From Parasedimentitalea marina (GTDB lineage Bacteria; Pseudomonadota; Alphaproteobacteria; Rhodobacterales; Rhodobacteraceae): a stretch of 64,000 bases of DNA. Under the pieces are notes generated by a model that saw only the letters and a list, made by a program, of their open reading frames with translations, was not told the origin of the DNA and made no database searches. The stretch is from positions 173,027-237,026 of the forward strand of contig NZ_CP033221.1 in NCBI RefSeq assembly GCF_004006175.1, in the 5' to 3' direction. The position numbers were made by a program, and so were the translations under genes. Below, piece after piece: positions 31,475 to 43,008 of this stretch; the first letter of the stretch is position 1, and each line of letters starts with the position of its first letter.

Positions 31475-33707
31475 ATGTCGCCTGACTCTCAACTTGATCC
31501 CGAGGCGCTTGAAGCGCTTGAAAAGAAATTCGATTCTTCGCTTAACACGCGTGACAATGGTCCGACCCTGACCAAGGTAATATATTGGGCGACGATCATT
31601 TTTGCGCTGTATCATTTCTGGACAGCCGGATTTGGCACGCCTGTGGATCACGTTCACATGGGCATCCACCTGGCCGGATTGTTTCTGTTCATCTTTGTCG
31701 GGTTCCCTTTGATAAAATCCGCTCGGGCGCTGGAATGGCACGGACCGCGCGCCTTCGCTCCTGGCAACGTGCCGCTCTACGATTGGGCGTTGGCTGGGTT
31801 AGGAATTGCCGCTGCTCTGTTCCTCTGGTTCAGCTGGCGTGGCTTCACGGGCCTGGGCTTTGACATCAGCGAGCAATCGCTGCGCCAGGGTAACCCGTCA
31901 AATCTAGACGTGTTTTTTGGGTCAATTCTAATCTTGACGGTACTGGAAATCGCCAGGCGAACGATTGGTTTCGTCTTGCCGCTTATTATTTCCATTTTCA
32001 TGATCTACGCGCTTTTTGGCCCATATATGCCTGCGCAGATCCTCAAACATCCCGGGTGAACTGGCAGCAATTCGTCAACAACATGTACTTCCCGTCGGAA
32101 GGTATTTTTGGTGTGACCCTATGGGTTGTGTCGACAGTGGTCTTTCACTTTGTCCTGTTCGGTGTGGTTGCTCAGCGCATGGGGCTGGGGCAGTTCTTTG
32201 TCGACAATGCGATGATCATGGCGGGGCGCTATACGGGCGGCCCGGCCAAGGTCTCGGTGGTGTCATCGGCGTTTTTTGGCACCATTTCAGGCAGTTCAAT
32301 CGCCAATACGGTGTCAACCGGTTCGCTGACTATCCCTAACATGAAGAAGATGGGCTATCCCGGTCACTTTGCTGGCGGGGTCGAGGCCGCGGCCTCGGCA
32401 GGCGGGCAGATTACTCCGCCCATCATGGGGGCGGCGTCCTTCCTGATGGCAGAATACCTTGAGGTGCCCTACACGACCATCGTGATCGCCGCACTCATTC
32501 CGGCACTGATGCACTATATCAGTGTGATGTCGATTGTGCATTTCACCGCCAAACGGCTTGGCCTGCCAACTTACACCAAAGATCAGCTGCCGAATTTCGT
32601 GCAGGTTTGGCGTGATGGCTGGTACACCGTTATTCCGCTGCTTGCCCTACTTATGGTGCTGTTTTCGGGATACTCACCCAATATGGCCGCCTTTGTCGGC
32701 CTTAGCCTTTGTGTCGTGGTGGGCTTTTGTGCTTTCGACAAGCCGGCCAGCCTGATAGTGCCTTTGGCCTTCCTTGGGTTCGTTTTCTGGAAAGCTTCAC
32801 CTCACTCTGGTGAGGGCTATAGTCCTCAGATGGCCGGCGTTCTTGCTGCTCTTACTATCATCGGCACCCTGCATCGCAACAAACGTCAAACCTTTCGGGA
32901 TCTGTTCGACAGCTGCCACGTTGGTGTGCAATACGCTTTGGCCGTTGGGGCTGCCTCTGCTGCTGTGGGCATTGTTGTTGGGGTTATCAACACAACCGGA
33001 GTCGGCTTTCGTCTTGGTTTTATGGTAACCAACGGCGCAGCGGATATGGCCACCGTATTGGCCCCGCTTCTGGATTGGACGACGCTTGATGTCTTTACGC
33101 AAAGCTCGATCCAGCAGTTTCTGTCGCTGGTATTGGTTGCCATTGCCTGTATCCTGATGGGAGCCGGATTACCGACAACTGCACTCTACATCATGTTGGT
33201 TGCTGTCGCTCAACCTGCATTGTCGCAACTTGGCGTGCCGCCTCTCGCGACCCATATGTTTGTGCTCTACTATGGTGTGATTTCGGAAATCACTCCACCG
33301 GTCTGTGCGTCAGCCTATGCCGCCGCCGGGATTGCCGGAGCCAACCCTTTTCGCACCGGTGTCAGCGCGTTCACTTTGGGAACGGGCAAGTTGATCGTGC
33401 CAATGGTCTTTGTCTATGCGCCAACCATGCTGATCATGTTGCCAGAGTATTTCACACTGTGGTCTTTCCTGCATGTATCGCTCACCTGTGCACTTGGAAT
33501 CGTTATGATTGCAACGGGTATTTCGGGGTTCTTCCTGGAACGGATGCAGGGGATCTGGCGGTGGGTCATCGCTATCGCAGGTATCCTGATGGTGGCCCCA
33601 GCATGACCAGCAATATTGTTGCTCTTGTTGTCGCTGCGCCTGTTCTGATGTCGCAACTGCATATTCGTAAGACCGATCCATCCCCGCTTTGGGTCAAGTC
33701 AAAGTAA
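31475..33707 (+). pseudogene. TRAP transporter fused permease (4TM/12TM), frameshifted
   Basis: DctQ-like segment (31475 to about 32055) and DctM-like segment (GPAKVSVVSSAFFGTISGSS; GGQITPPIMGAASFLMAEYL) belong to one fused protein. Adding a G to GGG at 32054-32056 joins them through HPGVNWQQFV, and adding a C to CCCC at 33596-33599 adds the true C-terminus (MTSNIVALVVAAPVL to 33707). About 744 residues. Works with the TAXI protein encoded just upstream. Paralogue of the permease at 50341-52944. Confidence 0.82.
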
Positions 33708-33743
33708 TCTCAACAAACCTTAAAATTTCGGAGGAACCCTACT

Positions 33744-35130
33744 GTGAGCACATGGGTGACTGAACAACTGGCGGACTGGGCCATTGAATTGCGCCCAGAC
33801 CAGCTGCCAGCTGATGTATTGGACAAAGCAGGAGACTGCATTCTTGATGCTATCGCCTGCGCTATTGCTAAACAAGCAGATGGATGGAGCAAGTCGCGTG
33901 CGGGCAGTTGCCCAAAGTACTTTTGGACCGGGGTTGGCCAAAGTGTGGTTCAGCGACCGGCAGATGCATCCCACAGGGGCCGCTTTTGCCAACGCAGCTG
34001 CCGCTTCATGCCTTGATATTGACGACGGCCACCGGCGGGCCAACGGACATCCGGGTGCCGCAGTTGTTCCAGCAGCACTGGCAACGAGTGGCCCGAAAAC
34101 CAAGGGTATCGATCTGTTGACCAATGTCGTCGCGGGCTATGAAGTGTGCGTCCGGGGCGGGATGTCAGAAAACCATCGATCCTATCACACGGGCAATTAT
34201 ACTGGGCTTGGGGCTGCTGTTGTGGCCGCCCGAACGGCCGGGCTGAATGCTCAGCAGTTGATGCATGCATTGGCAACGACGGTTTATCATGGTCCTCGGG
34301 TTGCTGACCTGACCCATAGTCAGGACATGGGGTCGAACGTTAAGGAATCCATTCCGTGGTCCGTTGTTGCCGGCATGATGGCCAGTACCCTGGCCGAGCA
34401 AGGGTTCACTGGTTGCCGCGATGCTATGGACATCGAAGAGCGTTACACGCCTTCGCTCGCACTTGAAGGGTTAGCCAAAGGGGGCTTCCCCAAAACGCCG
34501 AACGGCAACTCTGTTTCGCACGCGATATTGCGCACTTATTTCAAGCGCTATGCCTGTTGCCGATGGTGTCACAGCGCTGTTGAGGGACTGTTGGTGATTT
34601 TGCGCGACCAGGGACTTTCGGTCGCTGATATTCAAAGCATCGAGGTGGAGACGTTCCTGCAATCCGCAAATCTGAACAACCTGGCTGACCCGCCCTCGCT
34701 GGAAAGTGCGCAATATAGTGTGCCCTACTGTATGGCCATTGCTGCGGTCCTCGGCGAAGACGCGCTGTCGCCCATGTCAAACGAGGCGCTGCACCATCCG
34801 CAAGCCGTGGCGCTGGCCGAAAAGATCGTGGTCCGCCATGACGCCTTATTGGACCCGATGTTTCCGGCTCAAAATCCGTCGCGTATCCGGGTCATTACGG
34901 CTGATGCCAGCTTTGAAGAGTTTGTGTCCGCGCCTTGGGGCGAACCGGACAATCCGCCGTCCCGCGCCGAGCTGGTTAAGAAGTTTCGCGGTTTGGCCGA
35001 AGGTCGGCTTTCACAGGAGCAGGTCGATGCCATCGTCGTAGGCGTTGAGGTGCTGCGAGAGGGCACCGCCGGTCCTTTACTTGATGCATTGGGGTCCATC
35101 GCGCCCGGTGATCAAAAAGGGGAAGACTAA
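33744..35130 (+). pseudogene. MmgE/PrpD-family protein, frameshifted
   Basis: Family of 2-methylcitrate dehydratase, immune-responsive protein and cis-aconitate decarboxylase. The N-terminus (STWVTEQLADWAIELRPDQL) is in one frame up to about 33890, the body (DIDDGHRRANGHPGAAVVPA; VRGGMSENHRSYHTG) in another. About 462 residues when joined. It is not next to prpB or prpC, so a methylcitrate role is unlikely; these proteins often act on other dicarboxylates or hydantoin-like acids. Its stop abuts the soxB ATG (TAA-ATG), which points to co-expression. Confidence 0.75.
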
Positions 35131-36398
35131 ATGCGGTACTCAGGTCTTCGTGTGATTAAAGAGGCTTTGACGGGTCATCGGGGCTGGGGTCCTGTTTGGC
35201 GTGATCCTGAGCCGCAATCTTCGTATGATTTTGTGATTATTGGCGGTGGTGGGCATGGGTTGGCCACGGCGTATTATCTGGCCAAGACCTTTGCCAAGTC
35301 CCGCATTGCGGTGCTTGAAAAAGGCTGGATTGGCGGCGGTAATGTTGGCCGCAACACCACGATCATCCGCTCGAACTATATGCTGGATGGCAACGAGCCG
35401 TTTTATGAGTATTCGCTGAAGCTGTGGGAGGGTCTGGAGCAGGAGCTGAACTATAATGCGATGGTCAGCCAGCGCGGCATTCTCAACCTGATCCACAGCG
35501 ATGCGCAACGCGATGCCTTTGTCCGGCGTGGCAATGCCATGATATTGAACGGGGCCGATGCCGAGCTGCTGAGCACCGAGCAGATCCGCAAGGAATACCC
35601 GTTTCTTGATTTTGACAACGCCCGGTTCCCGATCAAGGGCGGGTTGGCGCAGCGGCGCGGTGGCACGGTGCGCCATGATGCGGTGGCCTGGGGCTATGCC
35701 CGGGGCGCTGACAGGCTGGGCGTTGATATCATCCAGAACTGCGAAGTCACCGGGTTCCGCATTGAGGATGGGATCTGCAAAGGGGTGGAAACCTCGCGCG
35801 GGTTCATTGGCGCCGGTAAGGTCGGCTGCGCGGTTGCGGGCTCGTCTGGTCGGCTGATGGCCAAGGCCAATATGCGGCTGCCGATCGAAAGCCATGTCTT
35901 GCAGGCCTTTGTCTCGGAGGGGTTAAAGCCCATTCTGCCCGGCGTCATCACCTTTGGCGCGGGTCATTTTACTGCAGTCAGTCCGACAAGGGCGGGCTGG
36001 TGTTTGGCGGCGATATTGACGGCTACAACTCTTATGCCCAGCGGGGCAATCTGCCGGTGGTCGAGGATGTCTGCGAAAGCGGCATGGCGCTGATCCCGGC
36101 GCTGGGGCGCGCCCGTCTGCTGCGCATGTGGGGCGGCGTCATGGACATGTCGATGGATGGCTCTCCGATCATTGATCGCACCCATATTGACGGGCTCTAT
36201 TTCAACGGCGGCTGGTGTTACGGCGGCTTCAAGGCCATCCCGGCGTCGGGCATGTGTTATGCCCATCTGCTGGCCACCGACACCCCACACGACGTTGCCA
36301 CCGCCTATCGCTTTGATCGTTTCCGGCGTGGCCACATGATCGATGAAAAGGCATGGGCGCCCAGCCCAACCTGCATTGAGGAGCACCTGAGATGCTGA
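35131..36398 (+). pseudogene. soxB: Sarcosine oxidase beta subunit, frameshifted
   Basis: FAD-binding catalytic subunit of heterotetrameric sarcosine oxidase (sarcosine to glycine, transferring the methyl to tetrahydrofolate). Dinucleotide motif [17 protein letters not shown] near residue 35 and the flavin-attachment region follow the family. The frame shifts near 35975 between GVITFGAGHF and VFGGDIDGYNSYAQRGNLP. About 416-420 residues. Start ATG directly follows the MmgE/PrpD stop. soxBDAG order is standard. Confidence 0.85.
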
Positions 36399-36679
36399 TC
36401 AACCACCCGCTTCTTGGCCCTCGCGACGCGCAAGAGTTCACCTATCTGGGCGATGCTTCGCTGATCAACCGGCCCGACTGGCAGGCCGAGGATGCCCAGG
36501 AGCAGTTCCACGACTACCTGTATCTGCGGGATAATCCCGCAGGTCTGCACCGCGAGCTGTGGTTCCACGAGACCGGCGATCGCAGCTGGGTGGTGGTGAC
36601 ACGCGACACCACCACCCATGAAATCACCAAGGTTGAGCTGGCCCGCGATGTGGCCCGCTCCCTTGGCCGCAGCAAATAG
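36392..36679 (+). CDS. soxD: Sarcosine oxidase delta subunit
   Basis: Intact, 95 residues, normal for SoxD. The family's small zinc-binding subunit usually has Cys/His ligands; here the N-terminal MLINHPLLGPRDAQEFTYLG has His and Asp but no Cys pair, which places it in the variant often seen in Rhodobacterales. Overlaps the end of soxB by seven bases. Confidence 0.85.
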   Translation: MLINHPLLGPRDAQEFTYLGDASLINRPDWQAEDAQEQFHDYLYLRDNPAGLHRELWFHETGDRSWVVVTRDTTTHEITKVELARDVARSLGRSK

Positions 36680-36690
36680 AGGCGCCGACC

Positions 36691-39646
36691 ATGGCACAAC
36701 CAAACCGATTACCCGGTGGCCAGATTGACCGCAGCCGGACGTTGAGCTTCACCTTTGATGGCAGGTCTTATCAGGGTCATCCCGGCGACACGCTGGCCTC
36801 GGCGCTGCTGGCCAATGGGGTGCGGCTGATGGGGCGCTCGTTCAAATACCACCGTCCGCGCGGGTGCTGTCCTCGGGCAGCGAGGAGCCCAACGCCCTGG
36901 TCGAGCTGCGCAGCGGTGCGCGCCGCGAACCCAATACCCGCGCCACCACGGCGGAATTGTTTGACGGGCTGATGGCCAATAGCCAGAACCGCTGGCCGTC
37001 GCTGAAGTTCGACGCCATGGCGATCAACGACCGGTTCTCCACCTTTCTGACCGCCGGATTTTACTACAAGACCTTCATGTGGCCCGCGGCCTTCTGGGAA
37101 AAATCTACGAGCCGATCATCCGCAAAGCTGCCGGTCTGGGGTCGCTGTCCTTGCAGGAAGATCCCGATAGCTATGACAAAGGCTTCCTGCACTGTGATCT
37201 GCTGATTGTTGGCGCTGGCCCTGCCGGTCTGGCGGCGGCGCTGACGGCGGCGCGCGCCGGGGCACAGGTGATCCTGGCCGAGGAGGATTTTGTCTTTGGC
37301 GGTCGCCTGAACGCGGAAAATTTTGAGATTGGCGAAGGATCTGCACTGGACTGGGTCTCGCAGACCATGGCAGAGCTGCAGACGCTGCCCAATGTGCGTT
37401 GCATGGCGCGCACCACAATTATTGGCGCCTTTGACCACGGCATCCACGGCGCAGTCGAGCGGGTCTCGGACCATCTGGCCACGCCGGATGCGGGCAAGCC
37501 GCGCCAGATCCTGTGGCGCATCTACGCCAAGCGCACGCTGCTGTGTGCCGGGGCGATTGAGCGGCCCATTGCCTTTGAAAACAACGACCGGCCCGGCATC
37601 ATGCTGGCCGGATCCATGCGCGCCTATGCCAATCGCTGGGCCGCAACTCCGGCGCAGAAAGTGGTGGTGTTTACCAATAATGACGATGGCCACCGCACCG
37701 CCCTGGACCTGATCGCCAAAGGCGTGGGCGTCGCTGCCGTGATCGACACCCGTCCTGATGCGCCGCGTCTGGCCGATTGCGAGCTGATCCAGGGCGCCCG
37801 GGTGATCGACACCTCGGGCCGGTTGGGGCTGAACTTTATCCAGCTGCGTCTGGCGGATGGCTCGGAACGCACCATTGAGTGCGGCGCGCTTGGCGTCTCC
37901 GGCGGCTGGAACCCAAATGTGCATATGACCTGCCACCAGCGCGGTCGCCCGGTCTGGAATGATCAGATCGCTGCTTTTGTTCCGGGGGGGGATGGCCCTG
38001 CGGGCTTAAGTGTTGCCGGCGCCGCCAATGGCGATTTCTCAACCGCTGCGGCACTGGCCAGTGGCAGCAAACAGGCGGTACAGGCGCTGCAAGAGCTGGA
38101 GATTGACGCCCCCGCAATCACCCTGCCGCAGGCAGAAGACGCGCCCGTCAACCTGCAGGCCTTTTGGCATGTGGGCGAGGGCAAGGGCCGCGCCTGGCTG
38201 GATCAGCAAAACGATGTCACCGTCAAGGACGTCAAACTGGCACATCAGGAGAACTTCCGCTCGGTCGAGCACCTGAAGCGCTATACCACGCTGGGCATGG
38301 CGACGGATCAGGGCAAGACGTCGAACATGGGCGGCCTGGCGATCATGGCCGAACTGGCGGGCAAATCGATCCCGCAGGTCGGCACTACCATTTTCCGCCC
38401 CCCCTATACCCCAGTGGCAATGGGCACCCTTGGCGGCCGCTCACGCGGGGGGGATTTCCACCCCACCCGCAAGACCCCCAGTCACATCTGGGCCGCCGAA
38501 CAGGGCGCGGTGTTTGTCGAGGTCGGCAATTGGCTGCGGGCCCAGTGGTTCCCGCAACAGGGCGAGACCCATTGGCGCCAAAGTGTCGACCGCGAGGTCC
38601 GCGCCACCCGTGGCTCTGTCGGGATCTGTGATGTGACCACCCTGGGCAAAATTGACGTCCAGGGCGCGGATGCGGCGGATTTCCTGAACCGGGTCTATGC
38701 CAATGCCTTTGCCAAACTGCCGGTGGGCAAAACCCGCTATGGGTTGATGCTGCGCGAGGATGGCATTGCCATGGACGACGGCACCACCGCACGTCTGGCC
38801 GAGGATCATTTTGTGATGACCACCACCACCGCCAATGCGGTCACGGTCTATCGCCACATGGAATTTGTCCACCAATGCCTGTGCCCGGATATGGATGTGC
38901 AGCTGATCTCCACCACCGAGGCCTGGGCGCAATATGCCGTGGCCGGTCCCAACAGCCGGGCCCTGCTGCAAAAGATTGTCGACCCCGCGTTTGACATCAG
39001 CAACGAGGCATTCCCATTCATGGGCTGCGCTGAGATCACCGTCTGCGGCGGCTTACGTGCCCGGTTGTTCCGGATCTCGTTCTCGGGCGAGTTGGCCTTT
39101 GAAATTGCGGTGCCCACCCGCTATGGCGACGCGCTGATCCGGGCGCTGATGCAGGCCGGAGAAGAATTCGACGTGGTGCCCTATGGCACCGAGGCCCTAG
39201 GCGTGATGCGGATCGAAAAAGGTCACGCGGCGGGCAACGAGCTGAACGGCACCACCACCGCGCTGAACCTTGGCATGGGACGGATGGTGTCCAAAAAGAA
39301 AGACTGCATCGGCAACACCCTGTCCGAGCGCGCCGGGCTGAACCCGGTGGATGCGCTGGCGCTGGTCGGCTTTAAACCGGTGAACAGCACTGACAAAGTC
39401 ACGGCAGGCGGGCATCTGATCACCGCAGGTGATGCGGTGGATGCGGCGCATGATCAGGGCTATGTCACCTCGGCCTGTTATTCACCGATCCTGAACAGCT
39501 CGATCGGCATTGGCTTCCTGAAGAACGGCAGCGCCCGCCTGGGCGAGACCCTGCTGCTGACCAGCCCGCTGACCGGATTGGACGTGCAAGTTCAAGTGGT
39601 CAGTGCGCATTTTGTAGACCCAGAGGGGGACCGTCTTCGTGATTAA
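36691..39646 (+). pseudogene. soxA: Sarcosine oxidase alpha subunit, frameshifted
   Basis: Large subunit with an N-terminal 2Fe-2S-like/SoxX domain, an NAD-binding Rossmann domain (DLLIVGAGPAGLAAALTAAR) and a C-terminal GcvT-like folate domain (SFSGELAFEIAVPTRYGDAL). Three frames: the first breaks at the GGG at 36862-36864, the second at the AAAAA at 37099-37103; one base added to each restores RPRGVLSSGSEEPNALVEL and AFWEKIYEPIIRKAAG. About 985 residues, as expected. Confidence 0.88.
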
Positions 39647-40205
39647 TCTTACAGCAGTTACTGCCCTGGGCGGACCGTCAGCCCGGGTGGACCACTTTAA
39701 CGGCGTCACCGTGACGGAATGCCCCGACTGGGCGCTGGCCTCGGTGACGGCACGGCGGGGCCAGAGCGGCCAGACCGCCGATAAAGCCCGGGCCATGCTG
39801 GGGTTTGCGCTGCCCGACATTGGGCTCTGCACCGGTGACGGCAGCCTGTCGGCCTTTTGGATCGGTCCCGAGCAATGGATGATTGAGGCACCGCACTCCA
39901 GTCACGAGGATCTGGCGGCGCAGCTGAAAACGGCCCTCGGCGACAGTGCGTCAATCACCGAGCAAACCGACGGCTGGGTCCGGTTTGATCTGACCGGGCC
40001 AGGCTGCACCTCTGTGCTGGAACGTCTCAGCAATGCCAATACCGCAACGATGAAATCCGGCAGCATCACCCGCACCGGCATTCATCATCTGGGCTGCTTG
40101 CTCAGCTGTCGCAGCAGCGGCGATCACTACAGCATCTGGGGCCCCAGATCCGCCGCCCAAACCCTGCACCACGCCATAGACACCGTCGCCAAAAGCGCCC
40201 TGTAG
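39639..40205 (+). CDS. soxG: Sarcosine oxidase gamma subunit
   Basis: Intact, 188 residues, GTG start overlapping the soxA stop by eight bases. SoxG stabilises the complex around the folate domain. Conserved pieces include CPDWALASVTARRGQ and WVRFDLTGPGCTSVLERL. Last gene of the operon; a hairpin follows. Confidence 0.85.
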   Translation: MINLTAVTALGGPSARVDHFNGVTVTECPDWALASVTARRGQSGQTADKARAMLGFALPDIGLCTGDGSLSAFWIGPEQWMIEAPHSSHEDLAAQLKTALGDSASITEQTDGWVRFDLTGPGCTSVLERLSNANTATMKSGSITRTGIHHLGCLLSCRSSGDHYSIWGPRSAAQTLHHAIDTVAKSAL

Positions 40206-40230
40206 ACCGCCACGGCCAGGGGCGTATCAG

Positions 40231-40256
40231 CCGGTCAAATCGAGGGAATTGACCGG
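40231..40256 (+). terminator. Hairpin after soxG
   Basis: CCGGTCAA and its exact complement TTGACCGG with a ten-base spacer, followed by TTGTTCTC. Placed 25 bases after the soxG stop. Confidence 0.55.
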
Positions 40257-40481
40257 TTGTTCTCAACCCGAAACAAATTAATCTTCTTACGGTCCTGCTG
40301 CGGTGTAACTGAAAATATTGGAACGTGGCGATATTGTATAACCGAAGCGGTTTTTGGCGCATCCAATAGCCGCTGGGCTGTGAATTGGCTTTGGGTAGCC
40401 GTCATCGCCTCTGTTTGACCAAATCTTAACCCATTTTGTGACACCCTTTTATTATTGATTGTTTAGTGATCGGGGGCGACG

Positions 40482-40760
40482 ATGACTGTATTGAGTGTTA
40501 AGCTTGAGAACGAGCAAGATTTCGGGGGTGCTATGGCTTGGGTTGGCTTCACGATAGGCGCGTTAGTGGCCGTGGTCGTGGCGACATTGGCCTATACCGT
40601 TTTGGGATTACCATTGTGGGTTGTGCTTCTAAGTTATCCGGTGATCGGTATCCTGGTGGCTTTGGCGGTGCTTCTCAGTTTAGTCGCGCGCAGCGAGGGA
40701 GCTAAGACCTCAGAAACAAGCAGCAGGAAACAGCCCAAAGTGCCTGCACGCTTGGGATAG
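40482..40760 (+). CDS. Small two-helix membrane protein, unknown
   Basis: 92 residues, ATG preceded by GGGGGCGACG. Two hydrophobic helices (about residues 19-41 and 43-66: MAWVGFTIGALVAVVVATLA and WVVLLSYPVIGILVALAVLL), then a polar, basic C-terminal tail. No family recognised. Isolated between the sox operon and an eroded region; upstream AT-rich sequence could carry its promoter. Confidence 0.5.
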   Translation: MTVLSVKLENEQDFGGAMAWVGFTIGALVAVVVATLAYTVLGLPLWVVLLSYPVIGILVALAVLLSLVARSEGAKTSETSSRKQPKVPARLG

Positions 40761-41160
40761 CCTGACATCTGAAGCGACTCTTTCGTTCCAAATATTTCTT
40801 ATATTGAGATAAAATGCACCCCATCGGGCTGCACGAACGCTGCGGTCAGGGCCTGGATTGCTGCTGTCGGAGCGCGGTCTATTTTTGCGGCGGGCATAAT
40901 TTTCCGCGCAGGTATTGTTTGATCGAGACCCTGCAGGCGAAACACCTGAACGACTTTCCAAGCAGGATAATGGTTTTCAGCGTTTGGGTTCCAACTGCCA
41001 GCCAGCCAGGCAGGCTTGCGTCGCACTCTCCCGTCGGAAGAGGACAGTGCTTGAACGTGCTTATACGATCCACTTTGACTTTCTCTGCAGTGAATAAGTT
41101 ACTCAATTGGCTGATGAAGTCACAATGCTCAAGCAAAGAGTGTTGACCTGTGGTCACTTT
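40761..41160. other. Intergenic or eroded region
   Basis: About 400 bases. On the reverse strand two short frames (up to 92 residues) are open but show no recognisable domain; their sequence is cysteine-rich and unlike neighbours, suggesting either eroded coding DNA or chance. The right end holds the promoter of the TPP-enzyme gene. Confidence 0.3.
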
Positions 41161-41180
41161 TGTATATCTTATTGTATACA
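41161..41180. promoter_or_regulatory. Inverted repeat upstream of TPP-enzyme gene
   Basis: TGTATA-N8-TATACA lies 36 bases before the ATG. FadR-type GntR regulators bind TATAC-like palindromes, and a GntR remnant lies at the other end of this unit. Role inferred. Confidence 0.5.
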
Positions 41181-41215
41181 GATTTTTTTACAAACCACAC
41201 CCACGGGAATGAAAA

Positions 41216-42968
41216 ATGAATAACTCGACCGTTTCAGTTCTTAATGGAGCTCAGATCATCTTGAAGATGTTAGAGCTCCACGGGGTCAAACACGTCTTCG
41301 GCCTGCCTGGGGAAACGACAATCGGTTGGTATAAGGAGTGGCAAGAACATTCGGACATCGAATATGTGCTTACGCGTGATGAGCGTACGGCCTCTTTTGC
41401 AGCTGAGGCCTATGCTAAAATTACTGGTCGCCCTTCAGTATTGGAAGCGCCGAGTCCGGGCGTCACTCATTGCACGCCTGGCGTCACGGAGGCCTATCTT
41501 AGTTCGGTTCCGATCATCTATTTCAGCTCTGACATTCCAATCAATCAGGACAAGAAACACGGTCTGACGGGCGTGGACCAGACAGCTCTGTTTGAAAGTA
41601 TATCCAAGGAATCCTTTGTCCTTACCAATGCCAAAGAAATTCCATTCCTGATACGCCGTGCATTTCGAGTCGCCACTTCAGGGCGTCCAGCGCCTGTTCA
41701 TATACGCGTTCCAATTAATGTCTTTCATGACGAAGCTGAGATTGATGACCTATACGCCGAACCCGATTATAGCTTCTATCCCGCACATCGCCCCGTTGCC
41801 GATCATAGTAAAATCCGTGCGGCCATTGAGATCCTGTTAGCAGCTAAAAAACCTGCAATTGTTTGCGGGCAGGGCGGGTTAATTTCAAAGGCCTCTGACA
41901 TTTTGTTGGAGCTCGCGGAAATGTTGCAGATCCCTGTAGGGACAACCACGCCGGGTAAAGGCACAATCCCTGAAAATCACCCACTTGCCCTACGCGTTAT
42001 TGGTGGCCGAGGAGGGATGGAATACTCTAACAGCTACGTGCGGGATGCAGATACCATTTTCTTTATCGGAACAAATACTGACAGCGCAGCGACGGATCAC
42101 TGGAAGCTTTACGGTGATCCAAAGTCGAAAACATTTATGCACCTCGATATTGCCGAAGCGCACGTTGGGAACACTTTTCCCGTCAAAGTCGGGTTGGTTG
42201 GGGATGCCCGCGCTAGTTTGGAATATATGGTTGAAATTCTAAAGGCCGATTACACTGATGTACAACGTCCCAAAATTGATCTGAATCCTATCAAGACCAC
42301 TGCTTTGGGGAAGGTTTTCAACTCCAATATCCCAATGCCAGAAGGTACTGTTTCCCCGGTCAAACTATCACAGGCGTTGGACAAAATATTGCCAGCCGAT
42401 GCAATCGTAACATCTGAACCGGGGTTAGTGCAATCTATCCATCTGCCCTGCTCACAATCAAAGAAGTAGGCCGCAGGTATATCACCAATTACTCTATGGG
42501 TGCGTTGGGTTATTCCGTTCCGGCAGCACTGGGTGCATCACATGCCAGCAGCGGCCCGATCATTTCCTTCACAGGAGATGGGTCGTTCGGTTTTGTCATG
42601 GGTGACATGGAGACCATCAAACGTAGCGGAAAAACGTAACTGTCATTCTGACGCGGAACGATACATTCGGCTGGATCAGAGGCGAGTCGTTACTGCTGGA
42701 GGATGTGGATGAGCCATGGTCGACGGATTTTGGGGCCGTAGACTACATCAAACTGGCCGAGGCGTTTGGTTTTCAGACCGCACGTATCACAAGTGAGGAT
42801 GATATTGAGACCGCCCTCACTGCGGCAATCAATCACCAAGGTGCAAGTTTTATTGAAATGATGGTACCCTCCCAAGACAAGATAGTGCCGTTTGTGCCAA
42901 ACTGGGTTCGCAGCGCAAAGCAAAAACCTGCCTTATTTCGAATAGGGCAGGTGACTGGTTGGTTGTAG
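41216..42968 (+). pseudogene. Thiamine-diphosphate enzyme, acetolactate-synthase-like, frameshifted
   Basis: N-terminal PYR domain with the catalytic Glu (VFGLPGETTIGWYKE), central domain, and C-terminal PP domain with the ThDP motif starting GDGSFGFVMGDMETIK and ending near NDTFGWI. Adding one G to GGGG at 42421-42424 and one A to AAAAA at 42630-42634 joins the three frames (EPGVSAIYPSALLTIKEV; KRSGKNVTVILTRND). About 585 residues. No regulatory subunit is nearby, so true acetolactate synthase is unlikely; a 2-oxoacid decarboxylase or lyase is more probable. It is not Xsc: the N-terminal region is different. Convergent with the racemase-family gene. Confidence 0.8.
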
Positions 42969-42979
42969 TGGCAATGACT

Positions 42980-43008
42980 GCGCGTGGACCTAAAATAGGC
43001 CCGCGCGC
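42980..43008. terminator. Hairpin between convergent TPP-enzyme and racemase genes
   Basis: GCGCGTGGACCT and AGGCCCGCGCGC pair around an AAAAT loop with one G-T pair and a one-base bulge. It overlaps the racemase stop and can serve both directions. Confidence 0.5.

Noticed and set aside
32050..32060. Programmed frameshifting in the TRAP permease gene
   Set aside because: No slippery heptamer and structure; the same kind of one-base loss occurs in many unrelated genes nearby.
31475..33606. TRAP DctQ and DctM as separate genes with an overlapping start
   Set aside because: One G added to the GGG run joins them into the fused permease typical of TAXI systems, as in the second copy; no start codon context supports separate translation.
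41216..42968. Sulfoacetaldehyde acetyltransferase (Xsc) for the TPP enzyme
   Set aside because: Attractive next to sulfonate genes, but the N-terminal catalytic region (GLPGETTIGWY) does not resemble Xsc.
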